A stretch of 64,000 bases of DNA, taken from positions 620,001 through 684,000 of the forward strand of contig NZ_CP101153.1 of NCBI RefSeq assembly GCF_024298825.1. Direction: 5' to 3'. Under the pieces are notes generated by a model. That model saw nothing but the letters and a program-made list of their open reading frames with translations, did no database searches and was not told where the DNA came from. A program made the position numbers and the translations under genes. Shown here in pieces: positions 24,179 through 33,046 of this stretch. Within the stretch, counting starts at the first letter, position 1. Each line of letters starts with the position of its first letter. The stretch comes from Haloglomus salinum. Lineage in GTDB: Archaea; Halobacteriota; Halobacteria; Halobacteriales; Haloarculaceae.

Positions 24179-25191
24179 CCGAGGACGCGGTCGACATCGA
24201 GCGCGGTCGCGCGCCGGACGACCGCGCGTGCCGGGTCGACCGAGTCGGCCAGATTGTCCGAGTTGCCGTCGAGAACGGTGATTTTCGCCCGCCGGCCGGG
24301 GGCGATGACACCACAGTCGAGCCCGGCGATTTCGGCCCCGGCGGTCGTCGCCATCCGCAGCACCTCGCGCGCAGTCACGTCGAACCGCTTTGCCGTGTAC
24401 GCCATCTCGCGGAACATGGACGGTGGGTTCAACATCACGTTGTCCGTTCCGAGCGCGACCGTGGTCTGGTCGACCAGGTCCCGTATCGGAGGCCGTCCCA
24501 CGTCGAGGACGGTGTTCGCGCGGGGGCAGACGGCGACCGGCACCGACTGTGACGCGACCCGTTCGAGGTGTTCCGGTTCGGCGTGGACCATGTGGACGAG
24601 CAGGTCCGGCTCGAGGTCGAGTGCGGGGTGGATGTCGGTCGCGTCCGGCTCACCGGCGTGGATAGCGAAGGGGACGCCGCGGCGCTCGCACGCAGCCCGT
24701 TCCTCGTCGAAATCGTCGTCGTTGGCGCCGGAAGCGCCGTACCCGTCGGCGATGTCGAGGACCGACGGGTCCCCGCTCCCGAAGACGAACGGGCCGACAT
24801 CGGTGGGTCGCGCCGCCTCACGGAGCGCCCGCGCCCCGGCCACGCCGGACTCGCGGAAATCGAGGCAGGACACCGTCCCGGTCCGCTGCATGAACCGGAG
24901 GGTCCGGCGCATCGCCGACACGAGGTCGTCGTGGTCGGCAGCCGCGAGCTGTCGATGTTTCAGACTGTCCGGTGGCGCGACGGCGTCCTCGAGCGACAGG
25001 CCGACGGCGGCCTCCTTCGCGACCGAATCCCCGAGGTGCGTGTGCGCGTTGACGAACGACGGCAGTACGATGTCCGTCGACTCCGTCTCCACCTCGTCGA
25101 TGGCCTCGATTCGTCCGTCCTCGATGACGACGCGACCCCGAACCGGCTCGAACGACCGACCGACGAGAACGGTTCCCGTGACTGCTTCCAT
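24175..25191 (-). CDS. Amidohydrolase-superfamily protein 4
   Basis: A 338-residue amidohydrolase, shorter than and only distantly related to the three in the left island. His50-Thr-His52 in SFVNAHTHLGDS gives the first metal pair; AIHAGEP, LLVHMVHAEPEH, VCPRANTVL and ALGTDNVM supply the later His and Asp. This pattern is shared with the SsnA/chlorohydrolase and imidazolonepropionase-like groups. High GC here matches its neighbours, so it looks native. The 3' end overlaps the Lrp-type gene tail to tail. Substrate unknown. Confidence 0.82.
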   Translation of the reverse strand: MEAVTGTVLVGRSFEPVRGRVVIEDGRIEAIDEVETESTDIVLPSFVNAHTHLGDSVAKEAAVGLSLEDAVAPPDSLKHRQLAAADHDDLVSAMRRTLRFMQRTGTVSCLDFRESGVAGARALREAARPTDVGPFVFGSGDPSVLDIADGYGASGANDDDFDEERAACERRGVPFAIHAGEPDATDIHPALDLEPDLLVHMVHAEPEHLERVASQSVPVAVCPRANTVLDVGRPPIRDLVDQTTVALGTDNVMLNPPSMFREMAYTAKRFDVTAREVLRMATTAGAEIAGLDCGVIAPGRRAKITVLDGNSDNLADSVDPARAVVRRATALDVDRVLG

Positions 25192-25555
25192 AGTTGCATC
25201 CCGGAGCGGAGAACGATATGGTTTTTTGACCCGTCGCTGGAGAACAGTCTGGTAACCCCAGTCCGCAACGGCGACCCACTTCCCGATAGCTGATGGGGCT
25301 GTGGATGCGTGTGGACCGGCTTACATCCGGCGTGAACGACGGACAGCCCGGGACAGCAGCCGAGTCAGGCCGTGCTGGCATCCGAGACGGCGCGCTCCGC
25401 AGCCAGATAAACATAATGTTCTATAATCAACTCTATTAAGAACAGTTTGGGATTTTAGACAGATTTAATAACCAGTCTGTTCGAGAAGGCTGGTAGAGAC
25501 GACCAGAGGCGGTCGTCAGGACTGCCCCGGTCGCAATCAGTCTGAGACCCGAACG
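25192..25555. promoter_or_regulatory. AT-rich intergenic region upstream of dabB
   Basis: No gene is supported in these 364 bases. An AT-rich island at about 25403-25472 contains several TATA-like words (TCTATAATC, CTCTATTAAG, TTTAATAACC). At 25498-25504 and 25511-25517 GACGACC and GGTCGTC form an inverted repeat with a six-base spacer, between the TATA candidates and the ATG at 25556; ACCAG...CTGGT lies just before it. These could be an operator or an mRNA leader hairpin controlling dabBA. Confidence 0.45.
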
Positions 25556-27049
25556 ATGTCAGGACGCACCTCACAGACGACGGTTGGACAACTCCCGGAC
25601 ACGACGGCCGAGTCGCCGTTCGTGCCCGTCGCACTCACGTGGCTCGTGTGGGCACTGCTGGTCGCGAGTATCGTCACGCTCATCCTGCGAGTCCGAACTG
25701 GGGGCGCGTGGGAGATTCCCGGTGTGGTTGCTATCGACGGACTGACCGTTCTGATGTGGGTGGTCGTCACCTTCTTCAGCGGTATCGTCCACAGCTACTC
25801 GCGGCGCTACATGGCGGGGAGCGCACAGAAGACGCGCTTTTTCGCCACCACGTTCGGGTTCACGCTGGCCGTGATGGCGCTGGTGGCGGCCGACCACGTC
25901 GCGCTGTTCGGCGTCCTGTGGCTCGCGATGGGGCTGCTGATGGCGAACCTCATCGGCACCGCCAGGGACTGGGACCAGGCGCAGGCGGCCGCGACGCTGG
26001 CACGCAGGTACTTCATCGCCAGCAGCGCGCTCCTGGGTGTCGCGCTGACGGCCCTGTGGTGGACGACCGGCGCGACGACCATCTCCGGAATCGCCGCGGC
26101 CGCCGGAACACTCGGTGGCCCGGTGTGGCTGGTCGCCGCCGGCGCACTCGTCCTCGCGGCGATGATACAGTCCGCTCTGGTGCCGTTCCACAACTGGCTG
26201 CTCTCCTCGATGACCGCCCCGACGCCGGCGTCGGCACTGATGCACGCGGGCTTCGTCAACGCGGGCGGCATCCTGCTGACACGCTTCGCGCCGGTCGTCA
26301 CCGTCGACTCCGCACTGCTGCTCGTGGTGGTCGCCATCGGTGGAGCCAGCGCCATCGGCGGGAAACTCCTGAAGTCGGTCCAGACGGACATCAAGGGCAA
26401 ACTCGGCTGTTCGACGGTCGGGCAGATGGGGTTCATGCTCATGCAGGCCGGCCTTGGCTTCTTCGGGGCCGCCATCACCCACCTCATCCTCCACGGCTTC
26501 TACAAGGCCTACCAGTTCCTGAGCGCGGGCGAACAGGTCGAGCACACCAGCCCGGAGGCGGCCGCGCACACGACGGGCCGCCTGTCCAGCGCCACCGGCG
26601 TCGTCGTGACGCTGCTGACCGGGCTCGCGGGCGGCGCGCTGTTCGCGGTGTTGACCGGGAAGGGCACGACGGTCGACAGCGGCCTGCTGCTGACCGTGTT
26701 CGTGGTCTTCACCACGCTCCACGCCGCCCGGAGCGCGGTGCAACGCACCGCGCTCCCGACGACGGTCCGCTACGGGGCCGTTCCCCTGGTCTTCTTCCCG
26801 GCCATCGTCGTCTACGCCGTGGTCTACGGGGCGGTGTCCGGGCTCCTCTCCGGGCTCCCGATGGCCTCGGCGCCGACCGAACTGACCCTGCTTCACGGTC
26901 TCATCGCCGTCGCCTTCGTCGGCATCTACGCCGGCATCGAGACCGGCATCCACGAGCAGAGCCAGCGCCTCTACGTGGCTCTGGTGAACGCCGGCCAACC
27001 GTCATCCGACACCCTGCTGACCTCCACGGAGGATTACAATGAGTACTGA
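25556..27049 (+). CDS. dabB: DabB, membrane subunit of inorganic-carbon uptake complex
   Basis: A 497-residue membrane protein of the NuoL/MrpA-type proton-channel family with about 13 helices. The core VPFHNWLLSSMTAPTPASAL, with Lys-bearing GGKLLKSVQTDIKGKLG further on, is the conserved channel region. It lacks the long C-terminal lateral helix of NuoL. The gene directly overlaps dabA by 11 bases; together they are the DAB system, where a cation gradient through DabB drives DabA to trap CO2 as bicarbonate. It might be misread as an Nuo or Mrp subunit, but the DabA partner settles it. Confidence 0.88.
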   Translation: MSGRTSQTTVGQLPDTTAESPFVPVALTWLVWALLVASIVTLILRVRTGGAWEIPGVVAIDGLTVLMWVVVTFFSGIVHSYSRRYMAGSAQKTRFFATTFGFTLAVMALVAADHVALFGVLWLAMGLLMANLIGTARDWDQAQAAATLARRYFIASSALLGVALTALWWTTGATTISGIAAAAGTLGGPVWLVAAGALVLAAMIQSALVPFHNWLLSSMTAPTPASALMHAGFVNAGGILLTRFAPVVTVDSALLLVVVAIGGASAIGGKLLKSVQTDIKGKLGCSTVGQMGFMLMQAGLGFFGAAITHLILHGFYKAYQFLSAGEQVEHTSPEAAAHTTGRLSSATGVVVTLLTGLAGGALFAVLTGKGTTVDSGLLLTVFVVFTTLHAARSAVQRTALPTTVRYGAVPLVFFPAIVVYAVVYGAVSGLLSGLPMASAPTELTLLHGLIAVAFVGIYAGIETGIHEQSQRLYVALVNAGQPSSDTLLTSTEDYNEY

Positions 27050-29444
27050 CGCCACGATTCAGAACAGCATCGACAAGGCAGCGACGACCGTGGGTTCGCT
27101 CTGGCCCATCCACTCGTTCGTGACGGCAAACCCCCTGTCGGGGTTCGAGGACCAGCCGTTCGGCGAGGCGGTCGAACAGGCGGCCGACCTGCTGGGCGGC
27201 CGCGGCTACCCCAGTGCCGAGACCTTCCGGACCGCGCTCGAACGCGGGCAGATAGACCCGGATACCCTGGAGGCGGAACTCTCAGAGGCCGGCTACGGGG
27301 GCGAAGCCCCCGAGGCACTGCTCGACCGCATGGCCGATGCGACCGCTCACGACACGACGGCGGCCGACACCGCCACGGAGCACGTCGACCGGGTGCTGGC
27401 GAAGTGGCTGTCGGCCTTCCTCGACGAGGGGAGCGCCCACTGGGCGATGCCGAAGCGTGAGGCGGGGTTCTACACCGCCTTCCGCGGAGTGACCGAACAC
27501 GACGACGAGATTCCCGACGAGGGGGTCGTCACGGACCTGCCCGAGACACCGGCCGAGGCCATCGAGACGGTGCTGGCACCGTTCCCGGAGAGCCAGTGGG
27601 TACCCATCTTCGAGGAGCAACTGACCGCACTCCCCGGCTGGACGGGGTACATCAAGCAGCGCGTCGACGACGGGGGCGAGTGGCAGTCGACGTACCCCAT
27701 CTCGCTGGAGGGGTACCTCGCGGCGCGGCTGGCGCTGCTGGATGCCGTGGGGGCCGACATCGAGCCCTCGAACGACGACGTCGACGCGAACCCGGCCGAC
27801 GAACTCGCCCGGGCGTTCCTGCGCGCCTGGGAGGCGACCTACCGCGGTGACCTCGTCGAGGCCGTCTCCGTGGAGAGCCAGTCGCTGGCCGACAGCGATG
27901 CCTCGGGTCGCCCGGACGCCCAGCTGGTGTTCTGTATCGACACCCGGTCGGAGATCATCCGCCGCCACATCGAGGCGACGGGCGCGTACGAGACACACGG
28001 GTACGCCGGCTTCTTCGGCATCCCGATGGAGTATCAGGGGTACGATGCCGACGTGTCGGTCGACGCCTGCCCGCCGATTCTCGACCCACAGCATCACGTC
28101 ACCGACTTCCCGACCGACGACGGCACGCAGGCACGTCACGACCGCTGGTCTGGTATCCGCGCGGCCGCGGACGAGGTCATCGAGACGCTGGAGGCCAACG
28201 CGGCCACGGCCTACGGCTTCGTCGAGACCGCCGGGAGCGGCTACGGGCTCGCGCTCGCGGCCCGCACGCTCGTCCCCGGCCGCGTCCGCGACCTGTTCAC
28301 CACCGCCGACGAGTCGGTGCCCGACGAGCAGGAGTTCTGCGAGCCGCTCGTCCATCACCAGCACACCTACGCCGGCGACCTCCCGGTCGGGCTGACCACC
28401 GAGGAGAAGGTCGAGTACGCCGCCACCGCCTTCGACCTGATGGGCTGGGAGGAGTTCGGTCGCCTCGTCGTCTTCACCGGCCACGCCAGCGAGACGGCCA
28501 ACAACCCCTACGATTCGAGCCTGGACTGTGGTGCCTGTGCCGGCAACCCCGGCGGCCCGAACGCCCGCGTCCTCGCGACCATCTGTAACGACCCCGAGGT
28601 GCAGGCGGAACTCCGCGAGCGCGGCCACGAGGTCCCCGAGGACACCGTCTTCCTCGCCGGGCAGCACAACACGACGACCGACGAGGTCGAACTGTACGAC
28701 GGCGACGTGCCCGAGAGCCACGCCGAGGACCTCGCACAGCTGCGTGCGGACCTCGCGACCGCCCGCGAGCACGCGGCCGCCGAGCGCGCCGCGTCGATGG
28801 ACGCCGACGGGGCGAGCGTCGACGAGGTGGAGCGCCGCGCTGCCGACTGGGCCGAGACCCGCCCCGAGTGGGGACTGGCCGGCAACGCCGGCTTCGTCGT
28901 CGGCCCCCGCGAGTTGACGAGCGACCTCGACCTCGACGGCCGCGCGTTCCTGCACTCGTACGACTGGTCGACCGACCCCGACGGCGAGGCGCTGGAAGCC
29001 ATCATGACCGGGCCGATGGTCGTCACCCAGTGGATAAACACCCAGTACTACTTCTCGACGGTCGACAACGCCGTCTACGGCAGCGGCTCGAAGGTGACCC
29101 ACAATCCCGTCGGCAACGTCGGCGTCTACCAGGGCAACGGTGGCGACCTGATGACCGGGCTCCCGAACCAGTCGCTGATGGCGGCCGACGACCAGCCACA
29201 CCACCAGCCGCTCCGCCTCTCGACGGTCGTCCACGCGCCGGTCGAGCGTGTCACCGGGGTCCTCGCCAAGAACGGTGAGCTGGCGGAGCTGCTCGACAAC
29301 GACTGGCTCTCGTTGACGGTCGTCGACCCGACCCAGGAGCACCGCGCGTTCCACTACGAGGAGGACCTGGAGTGGACGCCGGTATCGGAGGAGGCCGCCC
29401 CCGAGCCCGCGGCGCCGACCACGCCCGCGGTGGCGGACGACTGA
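27039..29444 (+). CDS. dabA: DabA, zinc subunit of inorganic-carbon uptake complex
   Basis: An 801-residue DabA (formerly DUF2309/UPF0753). The beta-carbonic-anhydrase-like zinc ligands are visible: Cys299 and Asp301 in FCIDTRSE, His482 in FTGHASETANNPY and Cys497 in LDCGACAGNPGG. Length is in the family range. It is a cytoplasmic peripheral protein that, with DabB, carries out one-way CO2 hydration. The ATG at 27039 lies inside the last codons of dabB. The C-terminus ends in a Pro/Ala-rich tail. Bicarbonate could feed carboxylases such as the acyl-CoA carboxylase whose beta subunit is at 31325. Confidence 0.92.
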   Translation: MSTDATIQNSIDKAATTVGSLWPIHSFVTANPLSGFEDQPFGEAVEQAADLLGGRGYPSAETFRTALERGQIDPDTLEAELSEAGYGGEAPEALLDRMADATAHDTTAADTATEHVDRVLAKWLSAFLDEGSAHWAMPKREAGFYTAFRGVTEHDDEIPDEGVVTDLPETPAEAIETVLAPFPESQWVPIFEEQLTALPGWTGYIKQRVDDGGEWQSTYPISLEGYLAARLALLDAVGADIEPSNDDVDANPADELARAFLRAWEATYRGDLVEAVSVESQSLADSDASGRPDAQLVFCIDTRSEIIRRHIEATGAYETHGYAGFFGIPMEYQGYDADVSVDACPPILDPQHHVTDFPTDDGTQARHDRWSGIRAAADEVIETLEANAATAYGFVETAGSGYGLALAARTLVPGRVRDLFTTADESVPDEQEFCEPLVHHQHTYAGDLPVGLTTEEKVEYAATAFDLMGWEEFGRLVVFTGHASETANNPYDSSLDCGACAGNPGGPNARVLATICNDPEVQAELRERGHEVPEDTVFLAGQHNTTTDEVELYDGDVPESHAEDLAQLRADLATAREHAAAERAASMDADGASVDEVERRAADWAETRPEWGLAGNAGFVVGPRELTSDLDLDGRAFLHSYDWSTDPDGEALEAIMTGPMVVTQWINTQYYFSTVDNAVYGSGSKVTHNPVGNVGVYQGNGGDLMTGLPNQSLMAADDQPHHQPLRLSTVVHAPVERVTGVLAKNGELAELLDNDWLSLTVVDPTQEHRAFHYEEDLEWTPVSEEAAPEPAAPTTPAVADD

Positions 29445-29517
29445 GCCGGAACAGAGACACCCGGCCGCCGTGGCGTCGGTCGTCGCCGGCCCGAACCCGC
29501 AACGGCTTAGCCCTCGC

Positions 29518-30297
29518 ATGCCCGACCCGACACCAGTGACCGAGAGCGAGTTCCGTGTCGACCCTCATGTGAAGGTTCTCGACGAACGGGTCGTCCAGCG
29601 GGCCAAACGCCGCGGCCTCGACGCGCTCATCTACGCCCCGCACTTCACGCGCCTCCCCGACATCCGGGCGAAGGCACGCCGGTTCTCCGACGAGGAGCTG
29701 CTCGTGTTGCCCGCTCGCGAAGTGTTCACCGGGAGCTTCCGCGAGCGCAAGCACGTCCTCGCGGTGGGGCTCTCCGAACCGGTCCCCGACTTCATCACGC
29801 TTGAGGCGGCGATGGCCGAGTTCCGGCGCCAGGACGCGGCCGTCCTCGCCCCGCATCCGGAGTTCGCGACCGTCAGCCTCGACGCCGACGACCTCGCGGC
29901 GTACCGCGATACCGTCGACGCCATCGAGGTGTACAACCCGAAGCACCTGCCAGGACACAACGAGCGGGCGCTGGAACTCGCCCGGGAGACGGGCCTGCCG
30001 CCGTTCGGCTCGTCGTACGCCCACCTCCGGGGCACCATCGGCGAGGTGTGGACCACGTTCGAGGAGCCGCTCTGGTCCGAGCGCGAACTCGTCGAGGCGT
30101 TCCAGACGGGCGCTCCTCGGCGGGTCCACCACCGCGACGGCCCCGGGCACGGCGCCCGGTGTGCGGCCGAGACCGCACACCTGCTGTACGAGAACACCTG
30201 GGAGAAGGTCGACCGCCTGTTCCTCCAGGGGACCGAGCCGACCCATCCACGACACATCGCCTACGACGGCCGGTTCGACGACGTGTCGGTCTACTAG
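29518..30297 (+). CDS. PHP-domain protein
   Basis: A 259-residue protein resembling PHP metal-dependent phosphoesterases: FRVDPHVKVLDERVVQRAKRRGLD near the start is the PHP motif I region (usually HxHxxxS; here DPHVKVLD, so the first His is replaced), PAREVFTG, APHPEF and a late HHRDGPGHG segment that supplies further His. The loss of the first His of motif I is unusual and may change activity. It follows dabA after 73 bases on the same strand but with no known functional tie. ATG 29518. Confidence 0.75.
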   Translation: MPDPTPVTESEFRVDPHVKVLDERVVQRAKRRGLDALIYAPHFTRLPDIRAKARRFSDEELLVLPAREVFTGSFRERKHVLAVGLSEPVPDFITLEAAMAEFRRQDAAVLAPHPEFATVSLDADDLAAYRDTVDAIEVYNPKHLPGHNERALELARETGLPPFGSSYAHLRGTIGEVWTTFEEPLWSERELVEAFQTGAPRRVHHRDGPGHGARCAAETAHLLYENTWEKVDRLFLQGTEPTHPRHIAYDGRFDDVSVY

Positions 30298-30298
30298 C

Positions 30299-30856
30299 TC
30301 AGACGGGCAGGCCAGCGACGGCCCCGACCAGCCAGCCGAACACGGCGGTCGAGGGCTCGTTCCCCACGCCGGGTGCGAACGGCAGCGCTGCCGCGAGGTC
30401 CCGGAGGAGGCCGGGGACGACGTGGACGAACACGGCGACCACGGCGAGTTCCAGCAGCGTCACCAGCAGCGTCACGGCGTCGGCGTACGAACTGCTCGTC
30501 GTCACGCCGAAGGGGAGCCCGAACTCCTCGTCCCAGAGCGGGTGGAACAGCGCGATGCCCCGCTTCGAGCCGACCATGTCGAGCACGTAGTGACTGAGGA
30601 CGCCGATCCAGACGTAGTGGAGGTTGTCGAGGTAGATGGGGTAGGCGACGAAGACAGCCAGTACGGTGAGGCTGTGGAACGTCTTGCGGTGCTTCCCGAA
30701 CGCGGTATCGATGTCGGGGAACAGCGCGCCCAGCGTCACCGGCACGAGCGTCATCGCGATGGTGCGGAACGTCTCGATATCCCCGGCCGGCTCGAGGACG
30801 TACCCCAGCCCGATGGCCAGCAGGACGCCGTTCAGTACGTGACCCTTCTTGTTCAT
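30299..30856 (-). CDS. Membrane-bound YdjM/DUF457-like metal-dependent hydrolase
   Basis: A 185-residue membrane protein with about four helices and the family motifs: an N-terminal His in MNKKGHVLNG, LFPDIDTAFGKHRKTFHSL near 50-70 and a later LSHYVLDMVGSKRG with HPLW. These His/Asp residues are the presumed metal site of the YdjM group. Substrate unknown. ATG 30856 places the conserved GH near the N-terminus as in relatives; an upstream ATG or GTG would add an unconserved tail. It converges on the PHP gene with one base between stops. Confidence 0.82.
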   Translation of the reverse strand: MNKKGHVLNGVLLAIGLGYVLEPAGDIETFRTIAMTLVPVTLGALFPDIDTAFGKHRKTFHSLTVLAVFVAYPIYLDNLHYVWIGVLSHYVLDMVGSKRGIALFHPLWDEEFGLPFGVTTSSSYADAVTLLVTLLELAVVAVFVHVVPGLLRDLAAALPFAPGVGNEPSTAVFGWLVGAVAGLPV

Positions 30857-30986
30857 CGGGTAGGGGGACTCGCGGGGGCCGGACAAGCGTTTCCGTCGGC
30901 GGCGCGGTCGTCCGACGCGCGGCTGACGGGACCACCGTCCAGACCGGCCCCAAGGCGTTTGTCACCGGAGACCCGACCCGGCCGGT

Positions 30987-31253
30987 ATGCGCGTCGGACT
31001 CCTCGCGGTGGGCGGCCTCTCGGCAGCCATCCTCGCGACCGGCCTCGCCCTCCTCTTGCGGCCCGAGCGGGCAATCGAGTACCAGGAGCGGTACGCCGAG
31101 CGGGTCGCGACGGTCGGCCCAGAGGACGCCCCCGACTATTACGACCAGACGCGGGCGGACCGCCGGGACACGTTCCTCCTGGGCGGCCTCGTCCTGTCCC
31201 TGGTCGGGGGCGCCCTCCTCGCGTTCACGGTGTACGGCACGCTGTTCCTCTGA
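30987..31253 (+). CDS. Small two-helix membrane protein
   Basis: An 88-residue protein with hydrophobic segments at about 3-25 and 63-87 and a charged middle (RPERAIEYQERYAERVATVG). No motif is recognised. The start ATG at 30987 follows a GC-rich spacer and stands alone between two minus-strand genes. Coding bias is like its neighbours. Function unknown. Confidence 0.62.
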   Translation: MRVGLLAVGGLSAAILATGLALLLRPERAIEYQERYAERVATVGPEDAPDYYDQTRADRRDTFLLGGLVLSLVGGALLAFTVYGTLFL

Positions 31254-31324
31254 GGCGTTGGAGCACGGGCGAGCCAGCCACAGCCGCGGGAGACCGGCGG
31301 GCCCGAACGCCTGGTGGGGCGGCC

Positions 31325-32956
31325 TCAGATCGGGTCGATATGGTGCTTCTTCGGCGGCCAGTCCTCCTCGAGTTCCTCGTCCGCACGGGCGAGCATCCGG
31401 GCGATGCGGCCGCGGGTCTCGTCCGGCGCGATAGCCGCGTCGACGCCGACGCCCGACGCGGCGCGGATGGCGCCCGTACGGTCCTGGAACTTCCGAACGA
31501 GTGCCTCGCGCTTCGCCTCGGGGTCGTCGGCCGCCTGTATCTCCCGGCGGTACGCGATGTCGACGGCGCCCTCGATACCCATCGCCGCGACCTCCGCCGT
31601 CGCCCAGACGACGGTGAGGTCGTTGCGCGCCGACCGACCACCCCCCATCGCGACGTGGCCGAAGCCGTACCCCCGCCGGAGCACGACGTTCGCGATGGGG
31701 ACGGTCGCCCGATTCAGCTGGAAGGGGAGCTTCCCGGCGTGGCGGGCGACGCCCTCGGCCTCCGAGTCCGGCCCCGGCAGGACCCCAGGCGTGTCCTCGA
31801 ACAGGAGGATGGGGAGCCCGAACGCGTCACAGAACGAGGCGAAGCGGGCGGCCTTCTCGGAGGCGTCGGTGTCGATGGTGCCGGCCATCACACGGGGCGC
31901 GTTGGCGATGACGCCCACGGGCTCGCCCTCGACGCGAGCGAAGGCGGTGACGATGTTGCGGGCGTAGCGTGACTTCAGCTCGAATACCGACCCGGCGTCG
32001 ACCACACCCGCGAGCACGTCGCGCACGTCGTACCCCTTCTTCGGGTCCGCCGGGATGACATCGACGAGTGCCTCCGGGTCGCGCTCGGGAGCGCGAGGCT
32101 CGACCGCGGGCGGGTCGCGCCGGCAGTTCCGCGGGAGATACGACAGCCACTCCGTGATGGCGTCGAGACACGCCTCGTCGTCCGGATACGCGGCGTCGGC
32201 CATCCCCGTCCGCACGGTGTGGACGTCGGCACCGCCGAGTTCCTCCTTCGAGACCGCCGTCCCGAGCGCGGCCTCGACCAGGGAGGGCCCGGCCACGCCG
32301 AGCGTCGACCCCTCGACCATCGGAACGAAGTCGGCCATCACGGAGAAGTTGGTCGGCGCGGCAAAGCCCGGCCCCATCATCGCGGAGACGAACGGGACCC
32401 AGCCCGACAGCGTCGTCTGCTGGCGGAACAGGCCGCCGTCGCCCTGCGCCGTCGGGCGGGCGTCCAGGCCCTCCTGGATGCGGTGGCCGCCGCCGTCGTG
32501 GAGGTTGACGACCGGGAACCCGCGGTCGGTTGCGAGGTCGTACAGCCGTTCCAGCTTGTGCCCGCCGGTGTGGCCGATGGAGCCGCCCTTGACGGTGAAG
32601 TCCGTCGCCGCGATGGCGACCGGCCGGCCCTCGACCTCGCCGACGCCCGCGACGACGCCGTCGGCGGGGGCGTCCTCGCGCTCCCAGTCGGCCGTCTCGG
32701 GCGTGGTCGGCGCGGGCGCGGCCAACTGGCCGAGTTCGTCGAAGCTCCCGTCGTCGCAGAGGTAGGCCACTCGCTCGCGGGCGGTCAGTTTCCCGTGTTC
32801 GTGCTGGCGTTCGACGGCCTCGGGGCGTCCCTCGTCGCTGACGGCCCGGCGCTCGGCGCGCAGGCGTTCGGTCAGTGCCGCCGCGTCGAGGTCACGTCGC
32901 TCGGCCACGTCGTCCCCGGACCCGTCCGTCGCCACGTCGTCGGGCGTCTCGTCCAT
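31325..32956 (-). CDS. Acyl-CoA carboxylase, carboxyltransferase (beta) subunit
   Basis: A 543-residue biotin-dependent carboxyltransferase of the propionyl/acetyl-CoA carboxylase type. Two crotonase-like halves are seen: the N-half with HGKLTARERVAYLCDDGSF, DFTVKGGSIG and HDGGGHRIQEG; the C-half with VIANAPRVMAGTIDTDASEKAARF, LLFEDTPGVLPG and RRGYGFGHVAMGG. It ends in KKHHIDPI, matching the KKHGNIPL-type tail. It moves CO2 from carboxybiotin to acyl-CoA. The biotin carboxylase/BCCP partner is not in this window. ATG 32956 is used; upstream codons are not conserved. Confidence 0.86.
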   Translation of the reverse strand: MDETPDDVATDGSGDDVAERRDLDAAALTERLRAERRAVSDEGRPEAVERQHEHGKLTARERVAYLCDDGSFDELGQLAAPAPTTPETADWEREDAPADGVVAGVGEVEGRPVAIAATDFTVKGGSIGHTGGHKLERLYDLATDRGFPVVNLHDGGGHRIQEGLDARPTAQGDGGLFRQQTTLSGWVPFVSAMMGPGFAAPTNFSVMADFVPMVEGSTLGVAGPSLVEAALGTAVSKEELGGADVHTVRTGMADAAYPDDEACLDAITEWLSYLPRNCRRDPPAVEPRAPERDPEALVDVIPADPKKGYDVRDVLAGVVDAGSVFELKSRYARNIVTAFARVEGEPVGVIANAPRVMAGTIDTDASEKAARFASFCDAFGLPILLFEDTPGVLPGPDSEAEGVARHAGKLPFQLNRATVPIANVVLRRGYGFGHVAMGGGRSARNDLTVVWATAEVAAMGIEGAVDIAYRREIQAADDPEAKREALVRKFQDRTGAIRAASGVGVDAAIAPDETRGRIARMLARADEELEEDWPPKKHHIDPI

Positions 32957-33046
32957 GACCCGGCGGTCGGGTGGCGGCCTGTTATCGGTTGCCCCGACGG
33001 TCGATGAGCCCGGCGGCACCGGCGTGCCGGGCGGTCGGGAGCTGGC

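Noticed and set aside
24175-25191. Counting amidohydrolase 4 as part of the left island set
   Set aside because: It is shorter, lacks the C-terminal extension and has native high GC; the motifs point to another subfamily.
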